A stretch of 64,000 nt of DNA from Caballeronia sp. INDeC2 (GTDB lineage Bacteria > Pseudomonadota > Gammaproteobacteria > Burkholderiales > Burkholderiaceae), in contig NZ_JALQDG010000036.1 of the NCBI RefSeq assembly GCF_023631325.1, positions 1 to 64,000 of the forward strand, given 5' to 3'. Positions 25,856 to 34,360 of the stretch are shown here, piece by piece. Under the pieces are notes generated by a model, which was not told the DNA's origin, made no database searches, and was given only the letters and a program-made list of their open reading frames with translations. How positions within the stretch are numbered: position 1 is the stretch's first letter; every line of letters begins with the position of its first letter. A program made the position numbers and the translations under genes.

Positions 25856-27076
25856 CTAATCACTCGCGAGCCCGATGGGGAGTAACAAGGTCGTCGTGAA
25901 TCCGGGCATCGGCGGCGTGGTCCAACGGCGCGCGCGGCCGCGTCCGAACGATTGCGCCTTGCCGCTCGCGGCGAGCGCATCGAGCGAGCGCTGCACCGTG
26001 CGCTGGCTCGCGCCGAGCGCGATCGCGAGCGCCGAGCTCGACCACGATTCGCCATCGGCGAGAAACGCGAGCAGCGGCGCGTACTCGTCTTCGACGGGCA
26101 GCGCGAGCACGACCACCTCGCGCGCATGACGCGGCCTCAGCACGAAGCCGTGCGGCGTCGCGTCGATGTTCGCATGCGCGCGCAGCATCGTGCGCAGCCT
26201 GCCGATCTCGACACGCAGCCGAGCGCGATGCGTCTCGTCCGCTTCCCTGATACGAAACGCCCGCAGAATCAGCGCATCGCGCGGCACGTCGTGCGGCCAT
26301 GCCTGCGCGAGCATGCGCGCGAGCGTGAAGAGCACGGGGCGCGTCGCGAGGGATATCGACGTGCCATTTTCGCGCGCGCACAGACGGCATGCATCGACGA
26401 TGAACGCGTTCGATGCGAACAGCGCCTCCACTTCTTCCAGCCGCAGCAGCCGCTCTTTCCCGTGCGCAACGAGCCGCGCGACGGGCGTGCTCAACATGCG
26501 GCAGGCGCTGTCGACTTCGGCGGCGAGCGCCGGAATGCCCGCTTGCCGCGCGGCTTGCGTCGCGCGTTCGAGCGCGGCGTGCGCGGCTTTCGTATGAAGA
26601 CGCCGCATCGCGATGCCTGCCGCCATCAGCTCATGCGCGGCCCGCGATGCAGCGGGAAGCGCTGCGGGATTCAGCTCGACGAGCATGCGCTCGGCATCGT
26701 CGATACGTCCGATGAGCAGCGCGCGACGCACTTCCAGATAGCGCGCATGTGCCGCGTTCACGTGGTCGCCGTGCGCCTCGAGAACCGCGCGGGCGTGATC
26801 GAGCGCCTTCGCGGGCCACGTGAGATCGCGCGACGCGAGCGCGATCTCCGCTTCCGCGACGATGCAGCGCGAGCGCGCCAGCGCCTCTCTCGCACCGAAC
26901 GCGCGCGCCGCGCTTTTCACGAGCGCACGCGCGCGCACGAAGTCGCCGAGCTGCGCCATCGCGATGCCGCGCAACGCGAGCGCGCTTGCGTCCTCGCGCA
27001 GCGCAATGCGGTTCAGCGCGCCGAGCGGATCACCCGCCGCAAGCGCACGCGCCGCGGCCGTGATCAACGAATCCAT
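25856..27076 (-). CDS. transcriptional regulator with helical repeat and winged-helix domains
   Basis: 406 aa. The N-terminal half (about 1-220) is a string of amphipathic helices like TPR repeats (ALRGIAMAQLGDFVRARALV; RIDDAERMLVELNPAALPAA). Residues about 255-320 look like an OmpR/BTAD-type winged helix (PRDALILRAFRIREADETHR, then LRVEIGRLRTML). A second helix-turn-helix lies near the end (ALAIALGASQRTVQRSLDAL). I recognise the general type, not a named regulator. It is divergent from the DUF2182 membrane-protein gene (85 bases) and probably controls it. Confidence 0.6.
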   Translation of the reverse strand: MDSLITAAARALAAGDPLGALNRIALREDASALALRGIAMAQLGDFVRARALVKSAARAFGAREALARSRCIVAEAEIALASRDLTWPAKALDHARAVLEAHGDHVNAAHARYLEVRRALLIGRIDDAERMLVELNPAALPAASRAAHELMAAGIAMRRLHTKAAHAALERATQAARQAGIPALAAEVDSACRMLSTPVARLVAHGKERLLRLEEVEALFASNAFIVDACRLCARENGTSISLATRPVLFTLARMLAQAWPHDVPRDALILRAFRIREADETHRARLRVEIGRLRTMLRAHANIDATPHGFVLRPRHAREVVVLALPVEDEYAPLLAFLADGESWSSSALAIALGASQRTVQRSLDALAASGKAQSFGRGRARRWTTPPMPGFTTTLLLPIGLASD

Positions 27077-27161
27077 GCGAATCCCGACACACTTGTCACT
27101 CCTTTGCTGTGGATGCCCGCGACTAATCTAACACCGTAGTCAAAGCGCATTGGAGGACATC

Positions 27162-27890
27162 ATGAACGTGCTTGCGCGCCGACGCTTTGTGGCCGTGGCC
27201 ATGCTCGTCTTTCTCGCGAGCGTGATCGTGACTTGCGCGATGCACGTATCGATGTCGTGGATGAACCCGTTGCCGATGCCCGGCGGCTGGATGCTCTCGC
27301 CCACCTTCACGCCGATGTGCGGCCGCACATGGCTGCGCGCGGCGGCGGCGTTCATCGGCATGTGGATCGCGATGATGACCGCGATGATGCTGCCATCGTT
27401 CGCGCCGCTTCTGTGGCGTTATCGCGCCGCTGACGTGCGGCGTTCGTGGAGAATGACCGCGGGTTATGCCTTCGTTTGGACGATGACGGGCGTCGCCGCT
27501 TTTGTACTCGGCGCGATTTTCACTGAAGTCGTAACGCGTGCACCGGTCATCGCGCGCTGTGTTCCGTTCGCGAGCGGCGCGGTCGTGTCGATGGCGGGCA
27601 TGCTGCATTGTTCGACGTGGCGTGCGAGGCTGCTCGCGCGTTGCCACGACATGCGTTCCGCCTGGCGCGACGGCGTGCGGCTCGGACTTCATTGCGTGTA
27701 CTGCTGTGCGGGGCTGACAGCGACGCTCTTCGTCTTCGGCGTCATGGATCTGCTCGCAATGGCGCTCGTCACGCTGGCGATAACCGCGGAACGTCTGCTG
27801 CCTTCGTTCAAGCGCGTGCCGCAGGTTATCGGCATCGTTTTGGTGATGCTCGGCTTCGTGCTTATCGTCGATTCGGTGATAACCCGATGA
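27162..27890 (+). CDS. DUF2182 integral membrane protein
   Basis: 242 aa from the ATG at 27162 (TGGAGGACATC). It has about 6 transmembrane helices with methionine-rich segments such as MWIAMMTAMMLPSFAPLL and a cysteine cluster LGLHCVYCCAGLTATLFVFG, both typical of DUF2182, annotated in databases as a predicted metal-binding membrane protein. The M-x-x-M-M pattern and the HCVYCC motif suggest metal (possibly copper) handling; this is inference. The usual DUF1326 partner is not next to it. A weak terminator follows at about 28000. Confidence 0.75.
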   Translation: MNVLARRRFVAVAMLVFLASVIVTCAMHVSMSWMNPLPMPGGWMLSPTFTPMCGRTWLRAAAAFIGMWIAMMTAMMLPSFAPLLWRYRAADVRRSWRMTAGYAFVWTMTGVAAFVLGAIFTEVVTRAPVIARCVPFASGAVVSMAGMLHCSTWRARLLARCHDMRSAWRDGVRLGLHCVYCCAGLTATLFVFGVMDLLAMALVTLAITAERLLPSFKRVPQVIGIVLVMLGFVLIVDSVITR

Positions 27891-27992
27891 CTTTTGCCCG
27901 ATCCGCGCCAGAAGCCGTTTGTAAACATTCGCTCGCCGATTTGCCGACGACATTCGACCGCGCCGGCGGCAAACGCTGACGCACAACGGAAA

Positions 27993-28013
27993 AGCCCTGC
28001 AAAAAGGGCTCTT
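27993..28013 (+). terminator. weak rho-independent terminator
   Basis: AGCCCT (27993-27998) and AGGGCT (28005-28010) form a 6-bp stem with a GCAAAA loop, followed by CTTT. It lies about 100 bases after the DUF2182 stop and upstream of the chemoreceptor promoter candidate. Confidence 0.45.
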
Positions 28014-28051
28014 TATGCGTAAGCGTTCTGAAATGCGTGCTAATTGCCCAT

Positions 28052-28078
28052 TAAAGGACCTTGCGCCGCTGTCGTTAT
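28052..28078 (+). promoter_or_regulatory. sigma28 (FliA)-type promoter candidate for the chemoreceptor
   Basis: TAAAGGAC (28052-28059), an 11-base spacer, then GTCGTTAT (28071-28078). Compared with TAAAGTTT-N11-GCCGATAA, each half matches at least 5 of 8 positions with exact spacing. Chemoreceptor genes are classical FliA targets, which makes the match more credible. Confidence 0.45.
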
Positions 28079-28173
28079 ACAGGCCAGCCGATGAGTGCCA
28101 TCGGCCGCGCAGCAGGCGAAGCATCGCCGCCCGAGCGCTTGCGCCTTCGCGATGCAGCCACCTTGAGAGAACT

Positions 28174-29730
28174 ATGTTTTCGACAATCAAAGGCCGATTG
28201 GCCTTGGCCATGACGCTTCTGAGCGCGCTGCTCGTCGCGATCGGCATGGTCGGACTGATCGGCATGAGCCGGTCCAACGCGGTAACGTACGACCTCTTCA
28301 CGAATCAAATGCCGAGCGCGGTATCGGTCGGCAATGCGGAAATGTTCATGGCGCGCGAGCGTCTTTCCTTCGACCGCGCGGCGCTGAACGTGGGCACGCC
28401 CGCTGCGGAAGATGCGATCGGCCGCGGCGCGCTCATGCGCAAAACCTCCGACGACGCCTGGACGAGATATGCCGGCCTGCCGCAAGCGCCCGATGAAAAG
28501 ACGCTCGCCGAGAAGTTCAACGGCCAGCGTCTCGCGCTGCAAAAGCTGATCGACGAAGGTTATGCCGATATCCGCGCGAAGGACCAGGCGAAGATCGTCG
28601 ACGATGCAAGCGGGATGCAGGCATCGTTCAACGAATTCGCGAAGACGGGCGCCGAGTTGCGCAAGCTGCAATTCGAACAGGCGAAGGCCGCGTACGACGA
28701 AGGCGAGCAGACCTTGGCCACGTTCCGCATCGGCAGCATCGTTGCGATTCTCCTTGGTGTGGCGGCGGCGTTTTATACGTGGATCTCGTTGCGCCGCCGT
28801 ATCTCGCGTCCGCTCGATGCCGCGCTCGCGCAATTCGAGGCGATCGCGAACGGCGACTTGCGCCGCAACGTGACGGTGACGTCGAACGATGAAATGGGCC
28901 AGTTGCTGCGCGGTCTCGCGACCATGCAATCGAGCCTCATCGATACGGTTCGCACGGTGCGCGGCGGCAGCGAATCGATTGCATCGGCGACCAAGCAGAT
29001 CGCGGCGGGCAACGTGGATCTTTCGTCACGCACGGAACAACAGGCGTCGGCGCTTCAGGAAACCGCGTCGAGCATGGACGAACTGACGGGCACGGTGAAG
29101 CAGAACGCCGACAATGCGCGTCAGGCAAGCGTGCTCGCGGCGAATGCATCGGAGATCGCGGGCAAGGGCAGCCATGTCGTGTCGCAAGTCGTGACGACGA
29201 TGGGCGAGATCAACCAGAGCTCTTCGAAGATCGCGGACATCATCACGATCATCGAAGGCATCGCGTTCCAGACCAACATTCTCGCGTTGAACGCGGCTGT
29301 CGAAGCAGCGCGCGCCGGCGAGGAAGGACGCGGCTTCGCGGTCGTCGCAGGCGAAGTGCGCTCGCTCGCGCAGCGTTCGTCGGCGGCGGCGAAGGAGATC
29401 AAGGAACTGATCGACAACTCGGTCGAGCGTGTGCAATCGGGCACCGCGCTCGTCGACGAAGCGGGCCGCACGATGAACGAGATCAGCACGGCCGTACATC
29501 GCGTGACCGACATCATGGGCGAGATCGCGGCGGCTTCGGAAGAACAAAGCAGCGGCATCGAGCAAGTGGCGCGCGCCGTCACGCAGATGGACGAAGTGAC
29601 GCAACAGAACGCGGCGCTCGTCGAAGAAGCGGCTGCGGCGGCGCAGTCGCTGGAAGATCAGGCGGGCGCGTTGCGCACGGCAGTGGAGACGTTCCGTCTG
29701 CACGACGAAGGCATGCGCGCGACGGCCTGA
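28174..29730 (+). CDS. methyl-accepting chemotaxis protein (Tar/Tsr-like)
   Basis: 518 aa from the ATG at 28174 (TTGAGAGAAC). TM1 spans about 8-30 and a four-helix-bundle ligand domain (TarH-like) spans about 31-190. TM2 spans about 191-210 (GSIVAILLGVAAAFYTWISL), then a HAMP domain and a long signalling domain whose hairpin tip contains EGIAFQTNILALNAAVEAAR and EEGRGFAVVAGEVRSLAQRS. It senses an unknown ligand in the periplasm and signals through CheW/CheA. There is no C-terminal CheR-binding pentapeptide. It is monocistronic, with a FliA-like promoter and a strong terminator. Confidence 0.9.
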   Translation: MFSTIKGRLALAMTLLSALLVAIGMVGLIGMSRSNAVTYDLFTNQMPSAVSVGNAEMFMARERLSFDRAALNVGTPAAEDAIGRGALMRKTSDDAWTRYAGLPQAPDEKTLAEKFNGQRLALQKLIDEGYADIRAKDQAKIVDDASGMQASFNEFAKTGAELRKLQFEQAKAAYDEGEQTLATFRIGSIVAILLGVAAAFYTWISLRRRISRPLDAALAQFEAIANGDLRRNVTVTSNDEMGQLLRGLATMQSSLIDTVRTVRGGSESIASATKQIAAGNVDLSSRTEQQASALQETASSMDELTGTVKQNADNARQASVLAANASEIAGKGSHVVSQVVTTMGEINQSSSKIADIITIIEGIAFQTNILALNAAVEAARAGEEGRGFAVVAGEVRSLAQRSSAAAKEIKELIDNSVERVQSGTALVDEAGRTMNEISTAVHRVTDIMGEIAAASEEQSSGIEQVARAVTQMDEVTQQNAALVEEAAAAAQSLEDQAGALRTAVETFRLHDEGMRATA

Positions 29731-29755
29731 GGCCGTATCGCGGTTCGATGATGCG

Positions 29756-29794
29756 CGGCTCGCGACCCTTCGGGACGCGAGCCGTTTGCGTTTA
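29756..29794 (+). terminator. rho-independent terminator of the chemoreceptor gene
   Basis: CGGCTCGCG (29756-29764) pairs with CGCGAGCCG (29776-29784), with a nested CCC-TTC-GGG, then TTTGCGTTTA. It lies 26 bases after the stop. Confidence 0.7.
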
Positions 29795-29958
29795 TGAGCC
29801 ATAACCGCCGGTAATCACCTCATGAAGCGAATTCAATAGACGGCTATCGCTGTTTTCGCGAGACTTCGGGACGTCGGATCGACATGCGATCCGCCCTCGA
29901 AAAGAGCGCGCGCAACGGATGAATCCGCGCGCAACAAGCCTCGGAGGAGACACAAGAG

Positions 29959-31284
29959 ATGCTGCATCGCCCCAGAGTCACACGCTCCGTTCTCGCGCTG
30001 ATGTGCGCGATGTCGTTCATCATGTACCTCGATCGCGTGAACCTGTCCGCGGCGGCAGGTTTGATACGCGACGACCTTCATCTCACCAATACCGACATCG
30101 GCCTCGTGTTCGGCGCGTTCGCTTATACGTATGCGATCTGCCAGGTCATCGGCGGATGGTTCAGCGATCGCTTCGGCGCCAAGACGACGCTCGTGCTGTG
30201 CGCGTCGATCTGGATCGTTGCGACGATCGCGACGGGATTCGCGGGTGGCGTCGTGTCGCTGTTCTGCGCGCGCATGCTGCTCGGCGTCGGCGAAGGCGCG
30301 GCGTTGCCCGCGCAGGCGCGTGCACTCGTCAACTGGTATCCGGCGGGCAAGCGCGGCTTCGTGCAAGGTCTCACGCATTCGTTCTCGCGCCTCGGCAACG
30401 CGCTCACGCCGCCCTTGATCGCGTTGCTGGTCGCGTTCGCTTCGTGGCGCGCTTCGTTCGTGCTCGTAGGCGCGCTGACGGCCGTGTGGGTCGTCGTATA
30501 TGCGTGGTACTTCGCAGATAACCCGCGCAAGCATCGGCACATGACGGCCGAGGAAGAAGCGCAGTTGCCGCCTGAAAACAAGGTTGCCGTCGACAAGACA
30601 CGCGAGCCTACGCCCTGGGGGCGCCTGCTCAAGCGCATCTCGCCGACGATGATCGTCTACTTCTGCTATGGCTGGACCGGCTGGCTCTTCTTCACGTGGC
30701 TGCCGACTTTCTTCATGCATGGACGCGGTCTCGATCTGAAGAGCTCGGCGCTCTTTTCGGCGGGCGTGTTTCTTTCGGGTGTCGTCGGCAATACGGCGGG
30801 CGGCGTGATCTCGGATCGCATTCTGAAGCGCACGGGCAGTGTCGTTTCAGCGCGGCGCAACATGATCATCGTCGCGTTCCTCGGTGCGCTCGTGTTTCTC
30901 GCGCCGGTGATGGTCGTGAAATCGCTGCCTATCATGGCGGCGTCGTTGAGCCTGTCGTTCTTCTTTCTGGAGATGACGATCGGGCCGATCTGGGCCGTGC
31001 CGATGGACATTACGCCGAAGCACGTCGGGATCGCGAGCGGGCTTGTCAATGCGGGATCGGCTATCGCCGGGATCTTTTCGCCGATCGTGTTCGGGTTCGT
31101 CGTCGACCGGACTGGGAGTTGGACGTTGCCTTTCGCAGGATCGCTCGGGTTGCTCGCGGTCGGAATCGTGATGACGTTTTTCATGCGGCCGGATATCGCA
31201 CTGGATAGTGCTGCAGCTTCCGATAATGCCGGGCACACGGCGCATGGGGAGTTGAAGCTGGCGCAGCGGCGGAGCGGGTCGTGA
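29959..31284 (+). CDS. MFS transporter (ACS family, sugar-acid/organic-anion type)
   Basis: 441 aa, with GGAGGAGAC upstream of the ATG. Twelve helices are visible. ACS signatures include FIMYLDRVNLSAAAGLIRDD in helix 1, IGGWFSDRFGAKTTLV after helix 2 and MLLGVGEGAALPAQARALVN. It probably imports hexonates, hexuronates or related anions by proton symport. It is solitary: no catabolic enzyme or regulator adjoins it, so the substrate cannot be inferred from context. Confidence 0.85.
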   Translation: MLHRPRVTRSVLALMCAMSFIMYLDRVNLSAAAGLIRDDLHLTNTDIGLVFGAFAYTYAICQVIGGWFSDRFGAKTTLVLCASIWIVATIATGFAGGVVSLFCARMLLGVGEGAALPAQARALVNWYPAGKRGFVQGLTHSFSRLGNALTPPLIALLVAFASWRASFVLVGALTAVWVVVYAWYFADNPRKHRHMTAEEEAQLPPENKVAVDKTREPTPWGRLLKRISPTMIVYFCYGWTGWLFFTWLPTFFMHGRGLDLKSSALFSAGVFLSGVVGNTAGGVISDRILKRTGSVVSARRNMIIVAFLGALVFLAPVMVVKSLPIMAASLSLSFFFLEMTIGPIWAVPMDITPKHVGIASGLVNAGSAIAGIFSPIVFGFVVDRTGSWTLPFAGSLGLLAVGIVMTFFMRPDIALDSAAASDNAGHTAHGELKLAQRRSGS

Positions 31285-31350
31285 GGGCCTGCTCGTATTC
31301 CTCCGCAAAACGCCTTTGCTACTCGAATGCACGCATACTGCTTTCAAACG

Positions 31351-31378
31351 CAAAAAAAGACCGGCGCGAACGCCGGTC
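31351..31378 (-). terminator. rho-independent terminator at the end of the nine-gene minus-strand operon
   Basis: Read on the minus strand, GACCGGCG (31378-31371) pairs with CGCCGGTC (31366-31359) around a TTCG tetraloop, followed by a run of seven T residues (31358-31352). It lies 80 bases past the porin stop. It is the first strong terminator below 40.99 kb on that strand, which supports one transcript from the formamidase gene to the porin. Confidence 0.75.
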
Positions 31379-31457
31379 AAAGGCCCCCGTTGCGGGGACC
31401 ACTTAGGTACTCTGAATCAGGACGCGGCGGCCGCAACGCTACGTGGACATAGCACGC

Positions 31458-32525
31458 TTAGAACTTGTGGCGAATCCCGATTCGAACCGCGGTCTGCACG
31501 TCCGTCCCGGACACGTCACCTAGCGCGGCCTGCGCCTGTGCGCTAAAGCCGTGGTCATGCGCAAGCGCGGCTACGAGATAGACGTCCGTACGCTTCGAGA
31601 GGAAATAGTCGCCGCTGAGTGTCAACTGGTTCGCGCTGCCGACTCCATTGTTGCGGTGCTGATATTGCGCGCCGCCCGCAAGAGACAACGCCGGAACGAC
31701 CTGATAGGCCAGGCCGGCTTCATAGGTCGTTGCGCGCGGTTTCGTTCCGCTGCTGAGTTGTACGTCGGAGACCATTCCGAACAGGCGCGCTTTTCCAATC
31801 ATGTAGGCCGCGCCGCCCGCGAATTCTCTCGAGTTTGCAGAAGGCGTGGCATTGTGGATCGACATATACGCAAGTGCAGCGCTCAGCGGTCCGTTGTCGT
31901 AGCTCACGACGAAGTTGCTCGAACTGTTCGTGCCCAGCGAACCGGCAACGTTACCGAAACCGTACATACCGCCAAGCGTGAAACCCGCGATGGACGGCGA
32001 CTGGTACTTCACCGCGTTGTTCACCTGATCGCCCCATACGCGATTGTCGAGCGAGTAGCTGCCGGCGGCGTATGCGGGGAGACTCCATGCGAGAAGGCCC
32101 GCTGGTGAATTCGAGCCTACCGCGAACGCCGGGAAGATGTCGCCGATGAAATCGTACTGCCGGCCCAGCGTGAGCGTGCCCCAATTGCTCGACAGTCCGA
32201 CGAAGGCTTGTCGTCCGAACTCGAGCCCGCCCTGACCGAGTGCGCCCGTTCCGACGTCGAAACCGTTCTCAAGAGCAAAGATCGCTTTGAGTCCACCGCC
32301 CAGATCTTCGGATCCTCTCAGTCCCCATCGACTGCCCTGTGAAGATCCCGACGTGAATTGCACGACGGCGCCCTTCTGCGTGGGCGTATCCACCCGATTG
32401 GTGTAAGTGACGCCCGCATCGATTATTCCGTACAAAGTCACGGATGATTGCGCTGAAGCGGCTCCGCACGTCAAAGTCGCAATGGCCGCTATGATTGGTC
32501 TTTTAATTTTCCGTCTCCTTAGCAT
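31458..32525 (-). CDS. general porin at the 3' end of the kynurenine-like operon
   Basis: Mature porin features: QSSVTLYGIIDAGVTYTNRV after a signal peptide ending in GAASA, RGSEDLGGGLKAIFALENGF in the middle, and the C-terminal aromatic VRIGIRHKF for outer-membrane assembly. The start is unusual. The ATG at 32525 has no ribosome site and adds MLRRRK. An AAGGAG (32520-32515) lies 7 bases before an ATT codon at 32507, which would give the classic porin start M-KRPIIAAIA. The gene begins 67-85 bases after the maleate isomerase stop without a terminator between, so it is probably part of the same operon and admits its substrate. Confidence 0.85.
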   Translation of the reverse strand: MLRRRKIKRPIIAAIATLTCGAASAQSSVTLYGIIDAGVTYTNRVDTPTQKGAVVQFTSGSSQGSRWGLRGSEDLGGGLKAIFALENGFDVGTGALGQGGLEFGRQAFVGLSSNWGTLTLGRQYDFIGDIFPAFAVGSNSPAGLLAWSLPAYAAGSYSLDNRVWGDQVNNAVKYQSPSIAGFTLGGMYGFGNVAGSLGTNSSSNFVVSYDNGPLSAALAYMSIHNATPSANSREFAGGAAYMIGKARLFGMVSDVQLSSGTKPRATTYEAGLAYQVVPALSLAGGAQYQHRNNGVGSANQLTLSGDYFLSKRTDVYLVAALAHDHGFSAQAQAALGDVSGTDVQTAVRIGIRHKF

Positions 32526-32592
32526 ATCTAACTTAAACCGATTTACTATTTGCTCGGTCGCAAACGTCACTCGTACGTAACGCTCGAACTTC

Positions 32593-33351
32593 TCAATATC
32601 GTCCGGACAACAGGGAGCCGAAGCCAGGCACCGACGGATCCAGGCCAAGCCGCTTGAGCATGGCGAATGCGGTCGCCACCGAAGAAGACACCACCGGCAG
32701 GCCGATCCGATCCTCGATTGGCTGGACGGACGCGAGCGACGGCATCTGAACGCAGGCGGATGCGACAACGGCATCGACTCCGCTAATATTGAGTCTTCGC
32801 GTTATCTCGATGGGCGCGCGCGGGTCTCGAAGTCCCACTTCGATGTTATCGGGGATTTCGAGCGAGATGCTGTCGACGACTTCGATTCCCTCGTTCGCGA
32901 GGTAGTCGATGACCAGCCCGGTCAACGGCTTCATGTAGGGCGTGAGAATCGACACCTTCCTGGCGCCCAACGTCTTGAGACCATCGACCAGAGCACCGGC
33001 ACTGGTCACGACCGGCGCCAGCGCGCCGTTTTCCACCGTCCGCCGCATCAGCCTGGCCTCCGACGTGTGGTGATAGCCAGGTCCCATGCTCATGATGGCG
33101 ACCAGACACGCATAGCCGATGACATCGACGTGCGCATCGGACAGCTCGAGCGCACATCGCTCGCTGTCGCCGTCCATGCGCTCCAGCTCTTCCTTCGTCA
33201 CGTGCTTCATGCGCATCCGGCTCGAATGAAACGTGAAGCGTTCGCTTGCGACGGCCTCGCGCGCCCGAAAGATGGCGGGGACCTCCGTCTCCATCGTGGT
33301 ATTCGAGGAAGGAACGATCTGTCCGATACGAAAGGCCTTCTTTTCACTCAT
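32593..33351 (-). CDS. maleate cis-trans isomerase (Asp/Glu racemase superfamily)
   Basis: 252 aa from the ATG at 33351, which overlaps the nitrilase stop by 8 bases. The IGQIVPSSNTTMETEVPAIF start is diagnostic of maleate isomerases. The two catalytic cysteines are present: C82 (GYACLVAIMS) and C200 (ASACVQMPSL), 118 residues apart, the spacing known for characterised maleate isomerases. The enzyme converts maleate to fumarate. Its place at the end of a ring-cleavage operon indicates that maleate is the penultimate product. A cytoplasmic enzyme. Confidence 0.85.
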   Translation of the reverse strand: MSEKKAFRIGQIVPSSNTTMETEVPAIFRAREAVASERFTFHSSRMRMKHVTKEELERMDGDSERCALELSDAHVDVIGYACLVAIMSMGPGYHHTSEARLMRRTVENGALAPVVTSAGALVDGLKTLGARKVSILTPYMKPLTGLVIDYLANEGIEVVDSISLEIPDNIEVGLRDPRAPIEITRRLNISGVDAVVASACVQMPSLASVQPIEDRIGLPVVSSSVATAFAMLKRLGLDPSVPGFGSLLSGRY

Positions 33352-34360
33352 TTCCGGGCTCCAGCAACTCGTTATCGTTCTCGGCTTGTTCGGAAGCCGC
33401 ATCCTCGAACCTCGCTGCTTGCAGCGGCTTGCGTTTCACACGAAGTTCGAAAATATCGAACCGGTTGTATTGCCCGGCGATGTCATGCATCTGGCGCGGC
33501 TGGATACAATTTCCGAGATCGATATCCGCGTAGGCGATTCCTTCTTCGTCGATGAGCGGTTCACCGATCACCCGGCCGTCCGGTCCGAGAAAACCTGAAA
33601 ACGCACTGTGGCGCCGCGTCAGGCGCTCGCGCGCGTTCGGATAATCGGTTTCGAGCGCGCCAATGATCTCTTCTGAAACGGTCGAGCACGAGACGACCGT
33701 GAATAGCTTGCCCTCGAAGCTATGCGCAGCCGCGCGTACTTTGATGGCTTCGGCCATGTCGTAGTCCAGCGGCGCCGCCGGCAACGCGATGTAGTTCGCG
33801 ACGTGCACCAGCTCACCTTGCGCGATCAGTGCGAAGCGCGCGAGCGTGTTGGTGTTTTCTCCACAAGCGAGCACGCCGAGCGGTCCCACGCTCGTAGCGT
33901 GAACACGCAGGCATGCGGCATCCCCCGGCGCCCACGTGAGCTTTTCCGCCCATGTGGGCACCAGCTTGCGATGACGGCCGAGAATCCGCCCCTCGTCGGA
34001 TATCGTGACGACGGTGTTGAACAAAGTCCCGATGGAACTCCGGCTGCGCTCGTTGACACCGATTACCACGTTGATCCGGTGCAGTGCTGCTGCTTCCGCG
34101 ATCTTCGAAATCTCGGGGCCGGGAATCTCGATTGCCGCGCGCGCCAGGCGCTCGAACCAGCGGCTGCCTTGCAATGGGTCGCCGAGCCAGCTCCAATAGG
34201 GATACGCGGAAACGAACACTTCCGGGAAGGCCACGAGCTGCGCGCCATTGGCCGCTGCTTCTGCAATGAGCCTCACTGCCTTCTCGACGGTCGCATCCGT
34301 GTCGAGAAACACAGGGGCCGTCTGTACCGCCGCGGCTTTGAATTTGCGAAGTTGCAGCAT
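33344..34360 (-). CDS. nitrilase-superfamily enzyme, proposed maleamate amidase
   Basis: 338 aa. The E-K-C triad is visible: E47 (AFPEVFVSAYPYW), K132 (RHRKLVPTWAEK) and C166 (GVLACGENTNTLARFALIAQ). By sequence it belongs to the nitrilase branch, but CGENTN replaces the usual CWEH, so substrate and even reaction may differ. It starts at TGATG, sharing one base with the upstream hydrolase stop, and overlaps the isomerase gene by 8 bases; tight coupling with both argues for a step between them. A maleamate-to-maleate amidase would complete the pathway. That assignment is inference; nitrile hydrolysis is the alternative. Confidence 0.75.
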   Translation of the reverse strand: MLQLRKFKAAAVQTAPVFLDTDATVEKAVRLIAEAAANGAQLVAFPEVFVSAYPYWSWLGDPLQGSRWFERLARAAIEIPGPEISKIAEAAALHRINVVIGVNERSRSSIGTLFNTVVTISDEGRILGRHRKLVPTWAEKLTWAPGDAACLRVHATSVGPLGVLACGENTNTLARFALIAQGELVHVANYIALPAAPLDYDMAEAIKVRAAAHSFEGKLFTVVSCSTVSEEIIGALETDYPNARERLTRRHSAFSGFLGPDGRVIGEPLIDEEGIAYADIDLGNCIQPRQMHDIAGQYNRFDIFELRVKRKPLQAARFEDAASEQAENDNELLEPGNE

